From: Burkholderiales bacterium
GTDB lineage: Bacteria; Pseudomonadota; Gammaproteobacteria; Burkholderiales; Burkholderiaceae_C
Assembly: GCA_019509985.1 (NCBI GenBank)
Contig: JAEKLF010000048.1
Span: 1-64,000 of the forward strand
Reading direction: 5' to 3'
DNA length: 64,000 bases
Part shown: one piece after another, positions 1-9,324 of the stretch
Numbering within the stretch: the stretch's first letter is position 1
Layout: each line of letters starts with the position of its first letter
Made by a program: the position numbers and the translations under genes
The notes under the pieces: model-generated
What the model was told of the DNA's origin: nothing
Databases searched by the model: none
Seen by the model: only the letters and a program-made list of their open reading frames with translations

Positions 1-637
<637 letters not shown>

Positions 638-670
638 GGCCGCCGACTTTAGCGGTGGCCAGCCTCATGG

Positions 671-695
671 TTAATACGATATTAAGTTTCTTAAT
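671..695. promoter_or_regulatory. TTAA repeats between response regulator and sugar-binding protein
   Basis: The 77-bp divergent intergenic region holds TTAA three times, at spacings of 9 and 11 bp, including the inverted repeat ATTAAG-TTT-CTTAAT at 681-695. OmpR-family regulators usually bind direct repeats about one helical turn apart, so this is a plausible binding site for the adjacent regulator. This is inference from spacing and position only. Confidence 0.4.
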
Positions 696-714
696 TGACG
701 GTAATGATGCCGGC

Positions 715-1962
715 ATGCTCCGCGCCTGCGCCCTTGCCGCGTCCCTGCTCGCCGCGACGGCCCAGGCCGGGCCGCAGGCGGATGTCGTGCATTGGTGGAC
801 TTCGCCCGGCGAGACCGCGGCCATGCATGCGCTGGCCGACGCCTACCGCGCCGCGGGTGGCCAATGGCGCGACCTGGCCGTCGTCGCCTCCGAGCAGGCG
901 CGCGCCGTCGTCATGGAACGACTCAAGGCCGGGAACCCGCCGATGGCCGCGCAGTTCAATCCCTCCCAGCCTTTGCGCGAACTCGCCCGCCAGGGCCAGC
1001 TCAATGCGCTGGACGACATTGCCGAGCAAGGCCACTGGGCCCAGACCTTGCCCGCCGTGCTGCTGGACGCGGTGCGCGTGGACGGCCACATCTACGCCGC
1101 GCCGCTGAGCATCCACATGCCGGCCTGGTTGTGGAGCTCCAGGGCCGCGCTGGCCAAGGCGGGTGTCAAGGCCGAACCGCGCAGCGTGGACGAGCTGTTC
1201 GCGGCGCTGGACAAGCTGCAGGCCGCCGGCCTGATCCCGTTGGCCCACGGCGGCCAGCCCTGGCAGGACCTGAACCTCTTTGCCGCGCTGCTGGCCAACC
1301 AGGGCGGGCGCGAGCTCTACCTGGCCGTGCTGCGCGACCACGACGCCGCGGCCCTGGCAGGGGAGCCGTTGCGCCGGGTGCTCGTGACCTTCAAGAAGCT
1401 GCACCGCTACGTCGACCCCGCCTCGCCCGGCCGCAGCTGGAACGACACCACCGCCCTGCTCGTCAGCGGCCGCGCCGGCCTGCAATTCATGGGTGACTGG
1501 GTCAAGGGCGAGTTCACGGCCGCCGGCCAGTTGCCCGGCCGCGACTACGGCTGCACGCCCGGCCTGAGCCCGCGCTCGCCCTACATCGTCGACGGCGACG
1601 TGCTGGTCTTTCCCAAGGACAAGGACGGCAGCGCCCGCGCCGCGCAGCAGCTGCTGGCGCGCGTGGCGACCGCGCCGGCCACGCAGCTGTCTTTTAGCGC
1701 CCGCAAAGGCTCGGTGCCGGTGCGCATCGACCTCGACACCCGCACGCTCGACGCCTGCGCGCAGATCGGCGCCGCCGCGCTGCGCGATGCCGGCCGACTG
1801 GTGGGCAACACCGAGATGCTGCTGGCGCCCGCGCAGCTGACGGCGCTCGAACATGCCGTCAGCGACTACTGGAACCGAGACATCCCCGTACAGACGACGC
1901 AGCAGACGCTCGCCAAGATTCTGCTGAACCCAAACAACAGCACCGACAGGAGACTTCCTTGA
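715..1962 (+). CDS. Sugar ABC transporter substrate-binding protein (GtsA-like)
   Basis: Family-1 extracellular solute-binding protein of 415 residues, probably binding a monosaccharide or small oligosaccharide in the periplasm. The chosen ATG gives a classical signal peptide (MLRACALAASLLAATAQAG). The mature part starts VVHWWTSPGE, typical of glucose/mannose-type binding proteins, and has conserved IYAAPLSIHM and GLQFMGDWVKGEF segments. An upstream in-frame ATG at 655 would add 20 hydrophilic and AT-rich residues before the signal peptide and is unlikely. Its stop overlaps the TTG start of the ATPase gene, so the two are translationally coupled. In pseudomonad gts operons two permease genes separate the binding protein from the ATPase. 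They are absent here. Confidence 0.88.
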   Translation: MLRACALAASLLAATAQAGPQADVVHWWTSPGETAAMHALADAYRAAGGQWRDLAVVASEQARAVVMERLKAGNPPMAAQFNPSQPLRELARQGQLNALDDIAEQGHWAQTLPAVLLDAVRVDGHIYAAPLSIHMPAWLWSSRAALAKAGVKAEPRSVDELFAALDKLQAAGLIPLAHGGQPWQDLNLFAALLANQGGRELYLAVLRDHDAAALAGEPLRRVLVTFKKLHRYVDPASPGRSWNDTTALLVSGRAGLQFMGDWVKGEFTAAGQLPGRDYGCTPGLSPRSPYIVDGDVLVFPKDKDGSARAAQQLLARVATAPATQLSFSARKGSVPVRIDLDTRTLDACAQIGAAALRDAGRLVGNTEMLLAPAQLTALEHAVSDYWNRDIPVQTTQQTLAKILLNPNNSTDRRLP

Positions 1963-3020
1963 CCCGCGTTCACATCCAGGATCTCAGCATCCGCTTCGGC
2001 AACCACGAGGTCATCAAAGGCCTGGACCTCGACGTCAACAGCGGCGAGTTCCTCGTGCTGCTGGGCCCGTCGGGCTGCGGCAAGTCGACGCTGCTGCACA
2101 CGATCGCCGGCTTGAATCAAGTCAGCGGCGGCAGCATCCACATCGGCGAGCAGGACATGACGAACGCCGAGCCCAGCCAACGCGGCGTGGGCATGGTGTT
2201 CCAGAGCTACGCGCTGTACCCGACGATGACGGTGAAGGAGAACCTGGCCTTCCCGCTGAAGATGGCCAAGACACCGAAGGCCGAGCTGGAAAAGCGCGTC
2301 GCCGCCGCGGCCGACATGCTGCAGCTCACCTCGCTGCTGGAGCGCAGGCCCGGCCAGCTGTCGGGCGGCCAGCGCCAGCGGGTCGCCATCGGCCGAGCGG
2401 TGGTGCGCGAGGCCAAGGTGGTGCTGCTGGACGAGCCGCTGTCCAACCTCGACGCGAAGCTGCGCACCGACCTGCGCCGCGAACTGAAGCTGCTGCACAG
2501 CCGCCTGGGCAACACGATGATCTACGTGACCCACGACCAGGTCGAGGCGATGACACTGGCCACGCGCATCGTCGTCATGCACCAGGGCGTCATCCAGCAG
2601 ATCGGCACGCCGGCCGAGGTCTATGAGAAGCCGACGAACCTGCGCGTGGCCGGCTTCGTCGGCTCGCCGGCCATCAACCGCATTGAGGGCCAGGTCGGCG
2701 AAGGCGGCGTGTTCGCTTCGCCTGCCTTCAGCGTGCCGCTGCCCGCCGCGATCGCGTCGCGCCCCCAAGGCGAAGTGCTGACGCTGGCCATCCGGCCGGA
2801 GAACGTGCGCGTGGGTGCGGCCGAAGCCTTCGAGGCCGAGGTGCAGCTGGTGGAGCCGTTAGGCAACCAGCACGTCGTCTGGCTGAGCTGCGCGGGCAGC
2901 ACCGTGTCGGCTGTGCTGCCGGGCCAGCCGGACGTGCAGGAAGGCGCGAAGGTGCGGTTCGGCTTCGATGCGGGGAAGACGATGTGGTTCGATGCGGCGG
3001 GGGAACGCATCGAGACCTGA
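1959..3020 (+). CDS. ugpC: Carbohydrate ABC transporter ATP-binding protein (MalK/UgpC type)
   Basis: ATPase of 353 residues that energises sugar import. Visible motifs are Walker A GPSGCGKST, the Q-loop region GMVFQSYALYPTMTV, signature LSGGQRQR, Walker B VVLLDEPLSNLD and the H-loop YVTHDQ. A C-terminal MalK-like TOBE/OB region covers about residues 235-353. The start is TTG at 1959, supported by AGGAG seven bases upstream and a 4-bp overlap with the preceding stop. It is the only ABC ATPase gene in the window, so it probably serves the permease pair at 7.6-9.3 kb as well as the adjacent binding protein (inference). MsmK/UgpC-type ATPases are known to be shared between sugar transporters. 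Confidence 0.92.
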   Translation: MTRVHIQDLSIRFGNHEVIKGLDLDVNSGEFLVLLGPSGCGKSTLLHTIAGLNQVSGGSIHIGEQDMTNAEPSQRGVGMVFQSYALYPTMTVKENLAFPLKMAKTPKAELEKRVAAAADMLQLTSLLERRPGQLSGGQRQRVAIGRAVVREAKVVLLDEPLSNLDAKLRTDLRRELKLLHSRLGNTMIYVTHDQVEAMTLATRIVVMHQGVIQQIGTPAEVYEKPTNLRVAGFVGSPAINRIEGQVGEGGVFASPAFSVPLPAAIASRPQGEVLTLAIRPENVRVGAAEAFEAEVQLVEPLGNQHVVWLSCAGSTVSAVLPGQPDVQEGAKVRFGFDAGKTMWFDAAGERIET

Positions 3021-3199
3021 GGCCCGCCAGCCCGGCGACGGGCCATTGACAGCAATTCCGGAACAGTCCGTTCCAGCGACTCGATCTTTTGATACCGCCG
3101 CTGCCCCCGATGTGCCTGCTTGTGCGAGGCCGTCGGAGGACGCCAGCACACCCGGGGGCAACCCATCGGTGGCCCGGCAGCAAATCGAAAGACGAGTCC

Positions 3200-4279
3200 A
3201 TGAAGTACAAGACCCTTGCTCTCTCCGCCCTGGCCCTGGCGGCCAGTTCTGTCGCCGTCGCCCAAGCTTCGGGCCCGCAACTGACGCTCTACGGCATCGT
3301 CGACGCCAATGTGCAGTTGCTCGACGGCGCCTCTAGGCAGACCCGAGTGCAGTCGGGCGGCCTGTCCGGCTCGCGGCTGGGCCTGCGCGGCAGCGAGGAC
3401 CTCGGCGGCGGCCTCAAGGCCTTCTTCACGCTGGAGTCCGGCATCAATCTGGACGACGGCACCTATGGCCAGAACGCCTTCTGGGGACGCCAGGCCTTCG
3501 TCGGCCTGGGCACGCCTTACGGCAAGGTCTCGCTGGGCCGCCAATACAGCAGCATCTACACGCTGACCAGCGACTTCAGCCAGTTCTCCAACGTCGGCAC
3601 GGGTGCCAGCACGGCCGTGATCGGCGGCTTCGGCGGCTATGAGCCGGTACGCGGCGGCAACGGCTCGGCCACCGGCAACGGCGGCCCGGCTCGCGTCAAC
3701 AACTCGGTGAAGCTGGAGTCGGTGAACTACGGCGGCTTCAGCGCCGGGGCCCTGTGGGGCATGGGTGAGGTGGCCGGCAATACCGACGGCAACCGCATCG
3801 CCGATGTCTACGGCCGCTACACCGGCCACGGCCTTGACGCGATGCTGTCCGTGGTGGACGACAAGGCGGATGCGCTGGGCCAGAACCTGCGCACCATCTC
3901 GGCCGCCGCGGCCTACGACTGGGGCAACTACCGCTTCAACGGTGGCGTGATGCAGGTCGACGATCGCAGCGCCGCCGACAGGGACGGCAAGGGCTACTGG
4001 CTGGGCGCCAGCTATCGGCTGGGCCAGCACCTGTTCAAGGGCCAGTACGTCGAAAGCAAGAACGACGGTGCGCTCGCGGACGGCAAGACCCAGGCCTTCG
4101 GCGTGGGCTACCAGTACGACCTGTCCAAGCGCACGGCCCTGTACAGCTCGGTGACCCGCTTCAAGAACGAAGGCGTGGGCTATGCCAGCCGCGCGGCCGG
4201 CACCATCCCGGTGGGCCTGACCGATGCGAACAACCGCAACCTGACCGAAGTCGTGGCCGGCATTCGCCACAGCTTCTGA
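3200..4279 (+). CDS. Betaproteobacterial trimeric porin
   Basis: Outer-membrane general porin of 359 residues. It has a signal peptide (MKYKTLALSALALAASSVAVAQ) and a mature N-terminus QLTLYGIVDANVQ, the hallmark first strand of Porin_4/OmpC-like porins of Burkholderiales. SRLGLRGSEDLGGGLKAFFTLE and FWGRQAFVGL follow, and the protein ends in a terminal Phe (RHSF) needed for Bam recognition. The ATG at 3200 is chosen because upstream in-frame codons from 3089 precede the signal sequence. It follows the ATPase by about 180 bp and occupies the slot filled by OprB in pseudomonad glucose operons, so sugar passage is plausible. The family as a whole is a non-specific, anion-preferring porin group. 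Confidence 0.93.
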   Translation: MKYKTLALSALALAASSVAVAQASGPQLTLYGIVDANVQLLDGASRQTRVQSGGLSGSRLGLRGSEDLGGGLKAFFTLESGINLDDGTYGQNAFWGRQAFVGLGTPYGKVSLGRQYSSIYTLTSDFSQFSNVGTGASTAVIGGFGGYEPVRGGNGSATGNGGPARVNNSVKLESVNYGGFSAGALWGMGEVAGNTDGNRIADVYGRYTGHGLDAMLSVVDDKADALGQNLRTISAAAAYDWGNYRFNGGVMQVDDRSAADRDGKGYWLGASYRLGQHLFKGQYVESKNDGALADGKTQAFGVGYQYDLSKRTALYSSVTRFKNEGVGYASRAAGTIPVGLTDANNRNLTEVVAGIRHSF

Positions 4280-4328
4280 GCATTCGACGCCGCTCCTAGG
4301 CGCGCGGCAATCCCATCGCGCGCTCTTG

Positions 4329-4356
4329 GCCCACCCCAGCCGGGGTGGGCTTTTTT
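4329..4356 (+). terminator. Rho-independent terminator after porin
   Basis: The stem GCCCACCCC / GGGGTGGGC with a four-base loop is followed directly by six T residues, 50 bp after the porin stop. This is a strong intrinsic terminator on the plus strand. The minus-strand side has no T tract. Confidence 0.9.
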
Positions 4357-4393
4357 GCGGCAAGGTCCGGGGACGAGACCGCCCACCGAGACG

Positions 4394-5167
4394 CTACGGC
4401 GGTGGCCTGATGCCGTACTCCTCGACGATGGCCCGAACGGCGCTCGAACGAATCTGTTCCAACTCGCCGCTGGCTGCCATGGCCCGCAATACCTCCTCGA
4501 TGCGCGGCACCAGTTCGGCGTGGCGCACATGCAGGAAGTGGTACAGCGGAATGCGTTGCAGCGGGGGATCGAGGGGATGCACCTCGGCGTCGAGTCCCAG
4601 TTGGTGAAGGATGAGCACGCCGCTCAGGCGGTCGTTGACGCCGACCTCGATGCGCTCCGCAGCCACCATGCGCATGAGAACGTCCATCGACGGGACGGCG
4701 GTCACCCGGCTCATGCCTCGCGTCCCAGCCTCCGAGGAGCCGACGCCCCGCACGATGCCGACCTGGAAGGGTGCGATCGAGGCCCAGCCCTGAACCTTCA
4801 AATCCAGCCGCTTCACGAAGGCCGCCGGTTCGATGTAGTTGATCCACGGCTTGACGGCGATCAGCGTGGGGTACTGGGTTTCGACGTTCAGGATGCGCTG
4901 CACCTCGCCGTCGAGACGCCCCTCGCTGGACTCCAGCAGCGAACGCAGCGGCGGCACTGCGACGAACTGCACCGGGATGCCCAGGCGCGCGTAGGCCACC
5001 TTGAGGATCTCGCCGCCGATCCGTTGATCGGGCACGCCCTCCAGCCTGGCCAACCGCAACGTCGGCGGCACCGGGTTGGCCGGCGACGCGCTCCAGGCGC
5101 TGGTGCCAAGGATGACCGCGGACACAAGCCCGCAAAGCATGCGGAACGGCTGGCTGACGGCGGCCAC
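4394..5167 (-). CDS. Periplasmic solute-binding protein, family-3-like
   Basis: Protein of 257 residues resembling SBP_bac_3 periplasmic amino-acid-type binding proteins, many of which are orphans without a transporter. A hydrophobic leader (MLCGLVSAVILGTSAWSAS) precedes the mature domain. GEVQRI, the central IVRGVGSSEAGTRG hinge and ERIEVGVNDRLSGVLIL are typical. A GTG start at 5167 is preferred over GTG 5209 because AAGGAG lies six bases upstream. It is convergent with the porin and follows the GH16 gene on the same strand after about 150 bp. No permease or ATPase is adjacent, so transport is unproven. Signal sensing or a stand-alone binding role is possible. Confidence 0.75.
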   Translation of the reverse strand: MAAVSQPFRMLCGLVSAVILGTSAWSASPANPVPPTLRLARLEGVPDQRIGGEILKVAYARLGIPVQFVAVPPLRSLLESSEGRLDGEVQRILNVETQYPTLIAVKPWINYIEPAAFVKRLDLKVQGWASIAPFQVGIVRGVGSSEAGTRGMSRVTAVPSMDVLMRMVAAERIEVGVNDRLSGVLILHQLGLDAEVHPLDPPLQRIPLYHFLHVRHAELVPRIEEVLRAMAASGELEQIRSSAVRAIVEEYGIRPPP

Positions 5168-5316
5168 GGTTCTCTCCTTCTCGGCCGGCACACCCACCAC
5201 TGCGTTCACGGCAGCCGCGAACGACCATGGCTAGGGCTGCGCCCTGGGCAGCATCGTACGCAGCTTTGCCCTGGAAAGGGCAGGAGGGGGGTTCGGCCAG
5301 AAGGGCGCCGCCGGGC

Positions 5317-6225
5317 TCAGTTTTCCTTGTAAACCCTCACCCAATCCACCTTCATCTGCGCCGGGAACACGGTCGTCGCATCCGGCGAGCCGGGCCAGTC
5401 GCCGCCCACCGCCAGGTTCAGAATGATGAAGAAGGGCTTCTCGAACACCCAGGGTGCGCCGGCCGGCAGCGAGGCGGGTGTGAGGCGGTGGTATTCGACG
5501 CCGTCGACCTGCCAGATGATTTCGTTGGGGCGCTTGATCAGCGTATAGGTGTGGAAATCGTCGGCCACCGGCGCGCTGAATTGGTAGGGCTTGCCGATAC
5601 CTTGGGCGCCGGAATAGCCGGTGCCGTGGGCCGTGCCGTAGGTGGTGTTCGGCGTCTTGCCGATGTATTCCATGATGTCCAGCTCGCCGGACGCCGGCCA
5701 GGCTCCCGTCTGGCCCAGGCTCCAGAACGCCGGCCAGATGCCGGCGCCTGCGGGCAGCTTCATGCGCGCTTCGACCTTGCCGTAGGTGAAGTTGATCTTG
5801 CCGCTGGTGTGGATGCGTGCCGACGTGTAGCCGCAGGGGCTGCCGTTCCAGCAGGGGCCGGGGTTGCTGGCCTTCTCGGCGGTGATGACGAGCATGCCGC
5901 TGCCGTCGAGCTGCGCGTTGCGCGCGCTCGACGTGTAGTACTCCAGCTCGTGGTTGCCCCAGCCGCTGTTCTCGGCATTGCCGAGGTCGTAGTTCCAGTT
6001 CGCGGCGTTGGGTACGGCGCCGGCGGCGCCGTCGAACTCGTCACTCCAGACCAGGGCCCAGCTGTTGGACGGCGCGGGCGCCGAGGCCGCAGGTGCGGGG
6101 GCAGGAGCCGGTGTGGCGGGCGCGGCCGTGGCCGAGCCGCCACCGCCGCCGCAGGCGGTCAGCACGGCGGTGATGGCGGGCAGAAAGCCGCGCCAGGGGC
6201 CGGGCGGCGGGGTGGTCTTGTTCAT
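5317..6225 (-). CDS. GH16 endo-beta-1,3-glucanase, lipoprotein
   Basis: Family 16 glycoside hydrolase of 302 residues, probably a laminarinase cutting beta-1,3(-1,4)-glucan at the cell surface. The lipobox LTAC gives a lipidated Cys25, followed by a Gly run and a Pro/Ala linker to about residue 53. The catalytic GELDIMEY motif provides nucleophile E181 and acid/base E186. Flanking ARMKLPAGAGIWPAFW and NLAVGGDWPG are GH16 signatures. It is the last gene of a minus-strand operon with the GH1 beta-glucosidase (35-bp gap), two permeases and a binding protein. This suggests surface cutting, import and intracellular hydrolysis. Exact linkage specificity cannot be read from the sequence. Confidence 0.93.
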   Translation of the reverse strand: MNKTTPPPGPWRGFLPAITAVLTACGGGGGSATAAPATPAPAPAPAASAPAPSNSWALVWSDEFDGAAGAVPNAANWNYDLGNAENSGWGNHELEYYTSSARNAQLDGSGMLVITAEKASNPGPCWNGSPCGYTSARIHTSGKINFTYGKVEARMKLPAGAGIWPAFWSLGQTGAWPASGELDIMEYIGKTPNTTYGTAHGTGYSGAQGIGKPYQFSAPVADDFHTYTLIKRPNEIIWQVDGVEYHRLTPASLPAGAPWVFEKPFFIILNLAVGGDWPGSPDATTVFPAQMKVDWVRVYKEN

Positions 6226-6260
6226 GTCGTCTTGTCTCCGTTGTTGCGTTGCTTGTGGCC

Positions 6261-7610
6261 TCAGCCCCGCCAGCCGGCGAGGAAGTCGCGATACCAGTCG
6301 GCGCTGGCCTTGGGCGTGCGCTTCTGGGTCGCGTAATCGACGTGGACGATACCGAAGCGCTTCAGGTAGCCGCTGGCCCATTCGAAGTTGTCCATCAGGC
6401 TCCAGACCATGTAGCCGGCCATGGGTACGCCCTGCTGCATGGCGCTGGCGACGGCGGCGATGTGGTCGCGCAGGTAGGCGATGCGGTCGTCGTCCTGCAC
6501 GCGGCCGCCCACCAGGGTCTCGTCCTTGAAGGCGCCGCCGTTCTCGGTGACGTAGACGGGCGGCAGGCCGGGGTAGTCGCGGTGCAGCAGCACGAGCAGG
6601 TCGGTCAGGCCCTGCGGGAAGATCTCCCAGTCCATGTCGGACACGGGCAGGCCGCGCTCCTTGGCGTTCCAGTCGGCGCCGCTGGCCGACACGACGGTGC
6701 GGGTGTAGTAGTTGACGCCCAGGTAGTCCATCGGCTGGGCTATTGATCCCATGTCGCCGGCCTCGATGACCGGCGCGTCGGCGCCCAGCTCGGCCAGCAC
6801 CTCGGCCGGATAGCTTCCCTTGAAGAGCGGGTCGGCATACCAGCGGCGGCCGCGTGCGTCGGCCATGGTCGCGGCGGCGATGTCCTCGGGCATGGCCGTG
6901 GCCGGCACGCAGGACGACAGATTCAGCACAATGCCGAGCTGGCATTTGTTCGCGCGGTGGGCGCCGTCCGCGCGCAGCGCCTGGAGTGCCAGGCCGTGGC
7001 TGAGCAGCAGGTGGTGGGCAACCTGGATGGCCGTCTTGCGGCTCTTGATGCCGGGCGCGAAATTGCCCTGCTCGTTGCCCAGCACGGCGACCACCCAGGG
7101 CTCGTTGTGCGTGGTGATGCCGTCGAGCCGGTCGCCCAGGCGAGCCTGCACGTGGCGGGCGTAGTCGACGAAGCAGTGCACCGTGTCGCGGTCGGCCCAG
7201 CCGCCTCGGTCCTGCAGGCCTTGCGGCAGGTCCCAGTGGTTCAGCGTGGCAAAGGCCTGGATGCCGCGCACCTTGAGGCCATCCACCAGGCGTTCGTAGA
7301 AGTCCAGGCCCTTGGGGTTGAACTCGCCATAGCCCTTGGCCTGCACGCGCGGCCAGGCGATGGAGAAGCGGTAGCAGTTGACGCCCAGCGACGCGATCAG
7401 GTCGAGGTCTTCCTCCAGGCGGTGGAAGTGGTCGCAGGCCACGTCGCCGTTGCTGGCGTCGGCGATGGCGCCGGGCTGCTTGCAGAAGCGGTCCCAGATG
7501 GATTCGCCCTTGCCGTCCGCGAAGGCGGCGCCTTCGATCTGGAAGCTGCTGGTGGCTACGCCCCAGACGAAGTTGGGCGGAAACTGGCGGTGCAAGGGAG
7601 CTTGAGACAT
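6261..7610 (-). CDS. GH1 beta-glucosidase
   Basis: Family 1 beta-glucosidase of 449 residues, the usual length for the family. It lacks a signal peptide, so it acts in the cytoplasm on imported beta-glucosides. FPPNFVWGVATSSFQIEGA is the GH1 N-terminal signature. The acid/base is E170 in THNEPW and the nucleophile is E356 in VTENGG, a spacing typical of the family. The C-terminal WSLMDNFEWASGY forms the glucose-binding aglycone loop. Its start lies 3 bp after the stop of the MalG-type permease gene. The likely role is to convert laminari- or cello-oligosaccharides to glucose. Confidence 0.95.
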   Translation of the reverse strand: MSQAPLHRQFPPNFVWGVATSSFQIEGAAFADGKGESIWDRFCKQPGAIADASNGDVACDHFHRLEEDLDLIASLGVNCYRFSIAWPRVQAKGYGEFNPKGLDFYERLVDGLKVRGIQAFATLNHWDLPQGLQDRGGWADRDTVHCFVDYARHVQARLGDRLDGITTHNEPWVVAVLGNEQGNFAPGIKSRKTAIQVAHHLLLSHGLALQALRADGAHRANKCQLGIVLNLSSCVPATAMPEDIAAATMADARGRRWYADPLFKGSYPAEVLAELGADAPVIEAGDMGSIAQPMDYLGVNYYTRTVVSASGADWNAKERGLPVSDMDWEIFPQGLTDLLVLLHRDYPGLPPVYVTENGGAFKDETLVGGRVQDDDRIAYLRDHIAAVASAMQQGVPMAGYMVWSLMDNFEWASGYLKRFGIVHVDYATQKRTPKASADWYRDFLAGWRG

Positions 7611-7612
7611 GT

Positions 7613-8431
7613 TTACTTGACGGCGCCGGCCGTGAGGCCCGCGATCAATTGGCGCGAGGAGATGGCGAAGAGGACCACCAGCGGCAGGGTCGCGATGGCC
7701 GAGCCGGCCATCAGCGCACCCCACTCGGTGCTGGTGGTGCTGAACAGGCTGCGCAGGGCCAGCGGCAGCGTGTAGTTGTCGGCGCTGCGCAGTACGATCA
7801 GCGGGTTCATGAAGTTGTTCCATGAACTGATGAAGGTGATGAGGCCGAGCGTGCCCAGCGCCGGCTTCATCAGCGGCAGCGCGATGCGCCAGTAGATGCT
7901 CAGCTCGCTGGCGCCGTCGATGCGCGCGGCGTTGAGCAGCTCGCGCGGCACCGTGCTGGCGGCGAACTGGCGCATCAGGAAGATGCCGAAGGCGCTGGCC
8001 GCGCCGGGCAGGTAGAGGGCCCGATGCGTGTCGATCCAGCCCAGCGCATCCATGACCATGAAGCTCGGGATCATGTTCATGAAGGCCGGCACCATCAGGG
8101 TCCCCATGACCAGCGCGAACAGCGCGCGCTTGAAGCGGAACTCCAGCATCGCGAAGGCATAGCCGGCCATGGAGCAGAACAGCAGCGTCAGCGCCGTGGA
8201 CATCAGGCCGACGTACAGGCTCCAGCCGACGTTCTTCCAGAACGGCAAACGTGTGGCGAGCACGGCGATGTTGTTCAGCAGCTGATCACTGAACCACAGC
8301 GGCGGCGGCACGTTGAAGATGTCGGTGCGCGACTGGGTGGCGAACACGAACATGAAGTAGAACGGCGCCAGCATGATCAGCGCGCCGACGCCGACGATGG
8401 CGTAGGCGGCGAACTTGGGGAGGGTCTTCAT
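7613..8431 (-). CDS. Sugar ABC transporter permease, MalG type
   Basis: Inner-membrane permease of 272 residues with about six transmembrane segments. The EAA cytoplasmic loop reads ELLNAARIDGASELSIYWRIALPLMKPAL, which binds the ATPase. The C-terminal hydrophobic stretch ATLPLVVLFAISSRQLIAGLTAGAVK is typical of MalG/CUT1 permeases. The ATG overlaps the stop of the upstream permease gene (ATGA). It forms a heterodimer with the neighbouring MalF-type protein. No ATPase gene is in the operon, so the ugpC-type gene at 1959 is the likely partner (inference). Confidence 0.93.
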   Translation of the reverse strand: MKTLPKFAAYAIVGVGALIMLAPFYFMFVFATQSRTDIFNVPPPLWFSDQLLNNIAVLATRLPFWKNVGWSLYVGLMSTALTLLFCSMAGYAFAMLEFRFKRALFALVMGTLMVPAFMNMIPSFMVMDALGWIDTHRALYLPGAASAFGIFLMRQFAASTVPRELLNAARIDGASELSIYWRIALPLMKPALGTLGLITFISSWNNFMNPLIVLRSADNYTLPLALRSLFSTTSTEWGALMAGSAIATLPLVVLFAISSRQLIAGLTAGAVK

Positions 8432-9324
8432 GCCTTCACCCCGCGCTCCGCGAAGGCCTTGTTGGTCAGCCAGGTCAGTGCCGCGATGACACCGAACATG
8501 ATCCAGGCCAGCGCGCTCGCGCCGCCGAAGTCGGAGAAGTCGAAGGCCAGGCGGTAAAGGTACATGGCCACGGTCATCGCGGCCTGGTCGGCACCGCCCT
8601 TGCCGTTGGTCAGGATGAAGGGCTCCTCGAACAGTTGCAGGCCGCCGATGACGGACAGCGTCACGCCGAACAGGATCATGGGTCGCAGGCCCGGCAGCGT
8701 GATGCGCAGGAACTGCTGCCAGACATTGGCGCCGTCGAGCTTGGCGGCCTGGTAGAGGTCGTGCGGGATGGTCTGCAGCGCCGCGAGATACAGCACGAGG
8801 TTGAAGCCCACGTAGCGCCAGAACACGACGATGGCGACGGCCGGCTTGATCATCTGCGGTGAGCGCATCCAGTTGATGTGCTCGGTGCCGAAGAGCGTGT
8901 GCAGGGCCTGGTTGACGATGCCGTAGTCGGTGGAGAACAGCGAGCCGAACAGCATCGCGATGGCGACGGTGGACGTGATGTAGGGCAGGAAATAGGCGCC
9001 CGAGAACAGGCCGCGCCAGCGCCCGAAGGCCTGGTGCAGGAACACGGCCAGCGGCAGCGCGACCAGGTGCTGGGGCAGGCCCGACACGAAGGCCAGCCAC
9101 AGCGTGTTGCGCAGCGACTTCCAGAACCAGCCGTCGGTCAGCGCGAAGACGAAGTTGTCCAGCCCGACGAACTTCATCGACTCCAGCCCGCTGGTCGGCT
9201 CCCAGGACTGGAAGGCCAGCCACAGCGAGAAGACGAGCGGGAACAGGCCGAAGACGGCGAACAGGACGAGAAAGGGGCTGACCAGCAGGTAGGGCGCCCA
9301 GGAGGAAGGGATGCGCAGACTCAT
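8428..9324 (-). CDS. Sugar ABC transporter permease, MalF type
   Basis: CUT1-family permease of 298 residues. It starts with YLLVSPFLVLFAVFGLFPLVFSLWLAF, a typical first membrane segment. The EAA loop reads DLYQAAKLDGANVWQQFLRITLPGLRPM. About six membrane segments are seen. It overlaps the binding-protein stop upstream and the MalG-type start downstream by 4 bp each, so the three genes are translationally coupled. Substrate is inferred from the operon (GH1 and GH16) to be beta-gluco-oligosaccharides. Confidence 0.93.
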   Translation of the reverse strand: MSLRIPSSWAPYLLVSPFLVLFAVFGLFPLVFSLWLAFQSWEPTSGLESMKFVGLDNFVFALTDGWFWKSLRNTLWLAFVSGLPQHLVALPLAVFLHQAFGRWRGLFSGAYFLPYITSTVAIAMLFGSLFSTDYGIVNQALHTLFGTEHINWMRSPQMIKPAVAIVVFWRYVGFNLVLYLAALQTIPHDLYQAAKLDGANVWQQFLRITLPGLRPMILFGVTLSVIGGLQLFEEPFILTNGKGGADQAAMTVAMYLYRLAFDFSDFGGASALAWIMFGVIAALTWLTNKAFAERGVKA

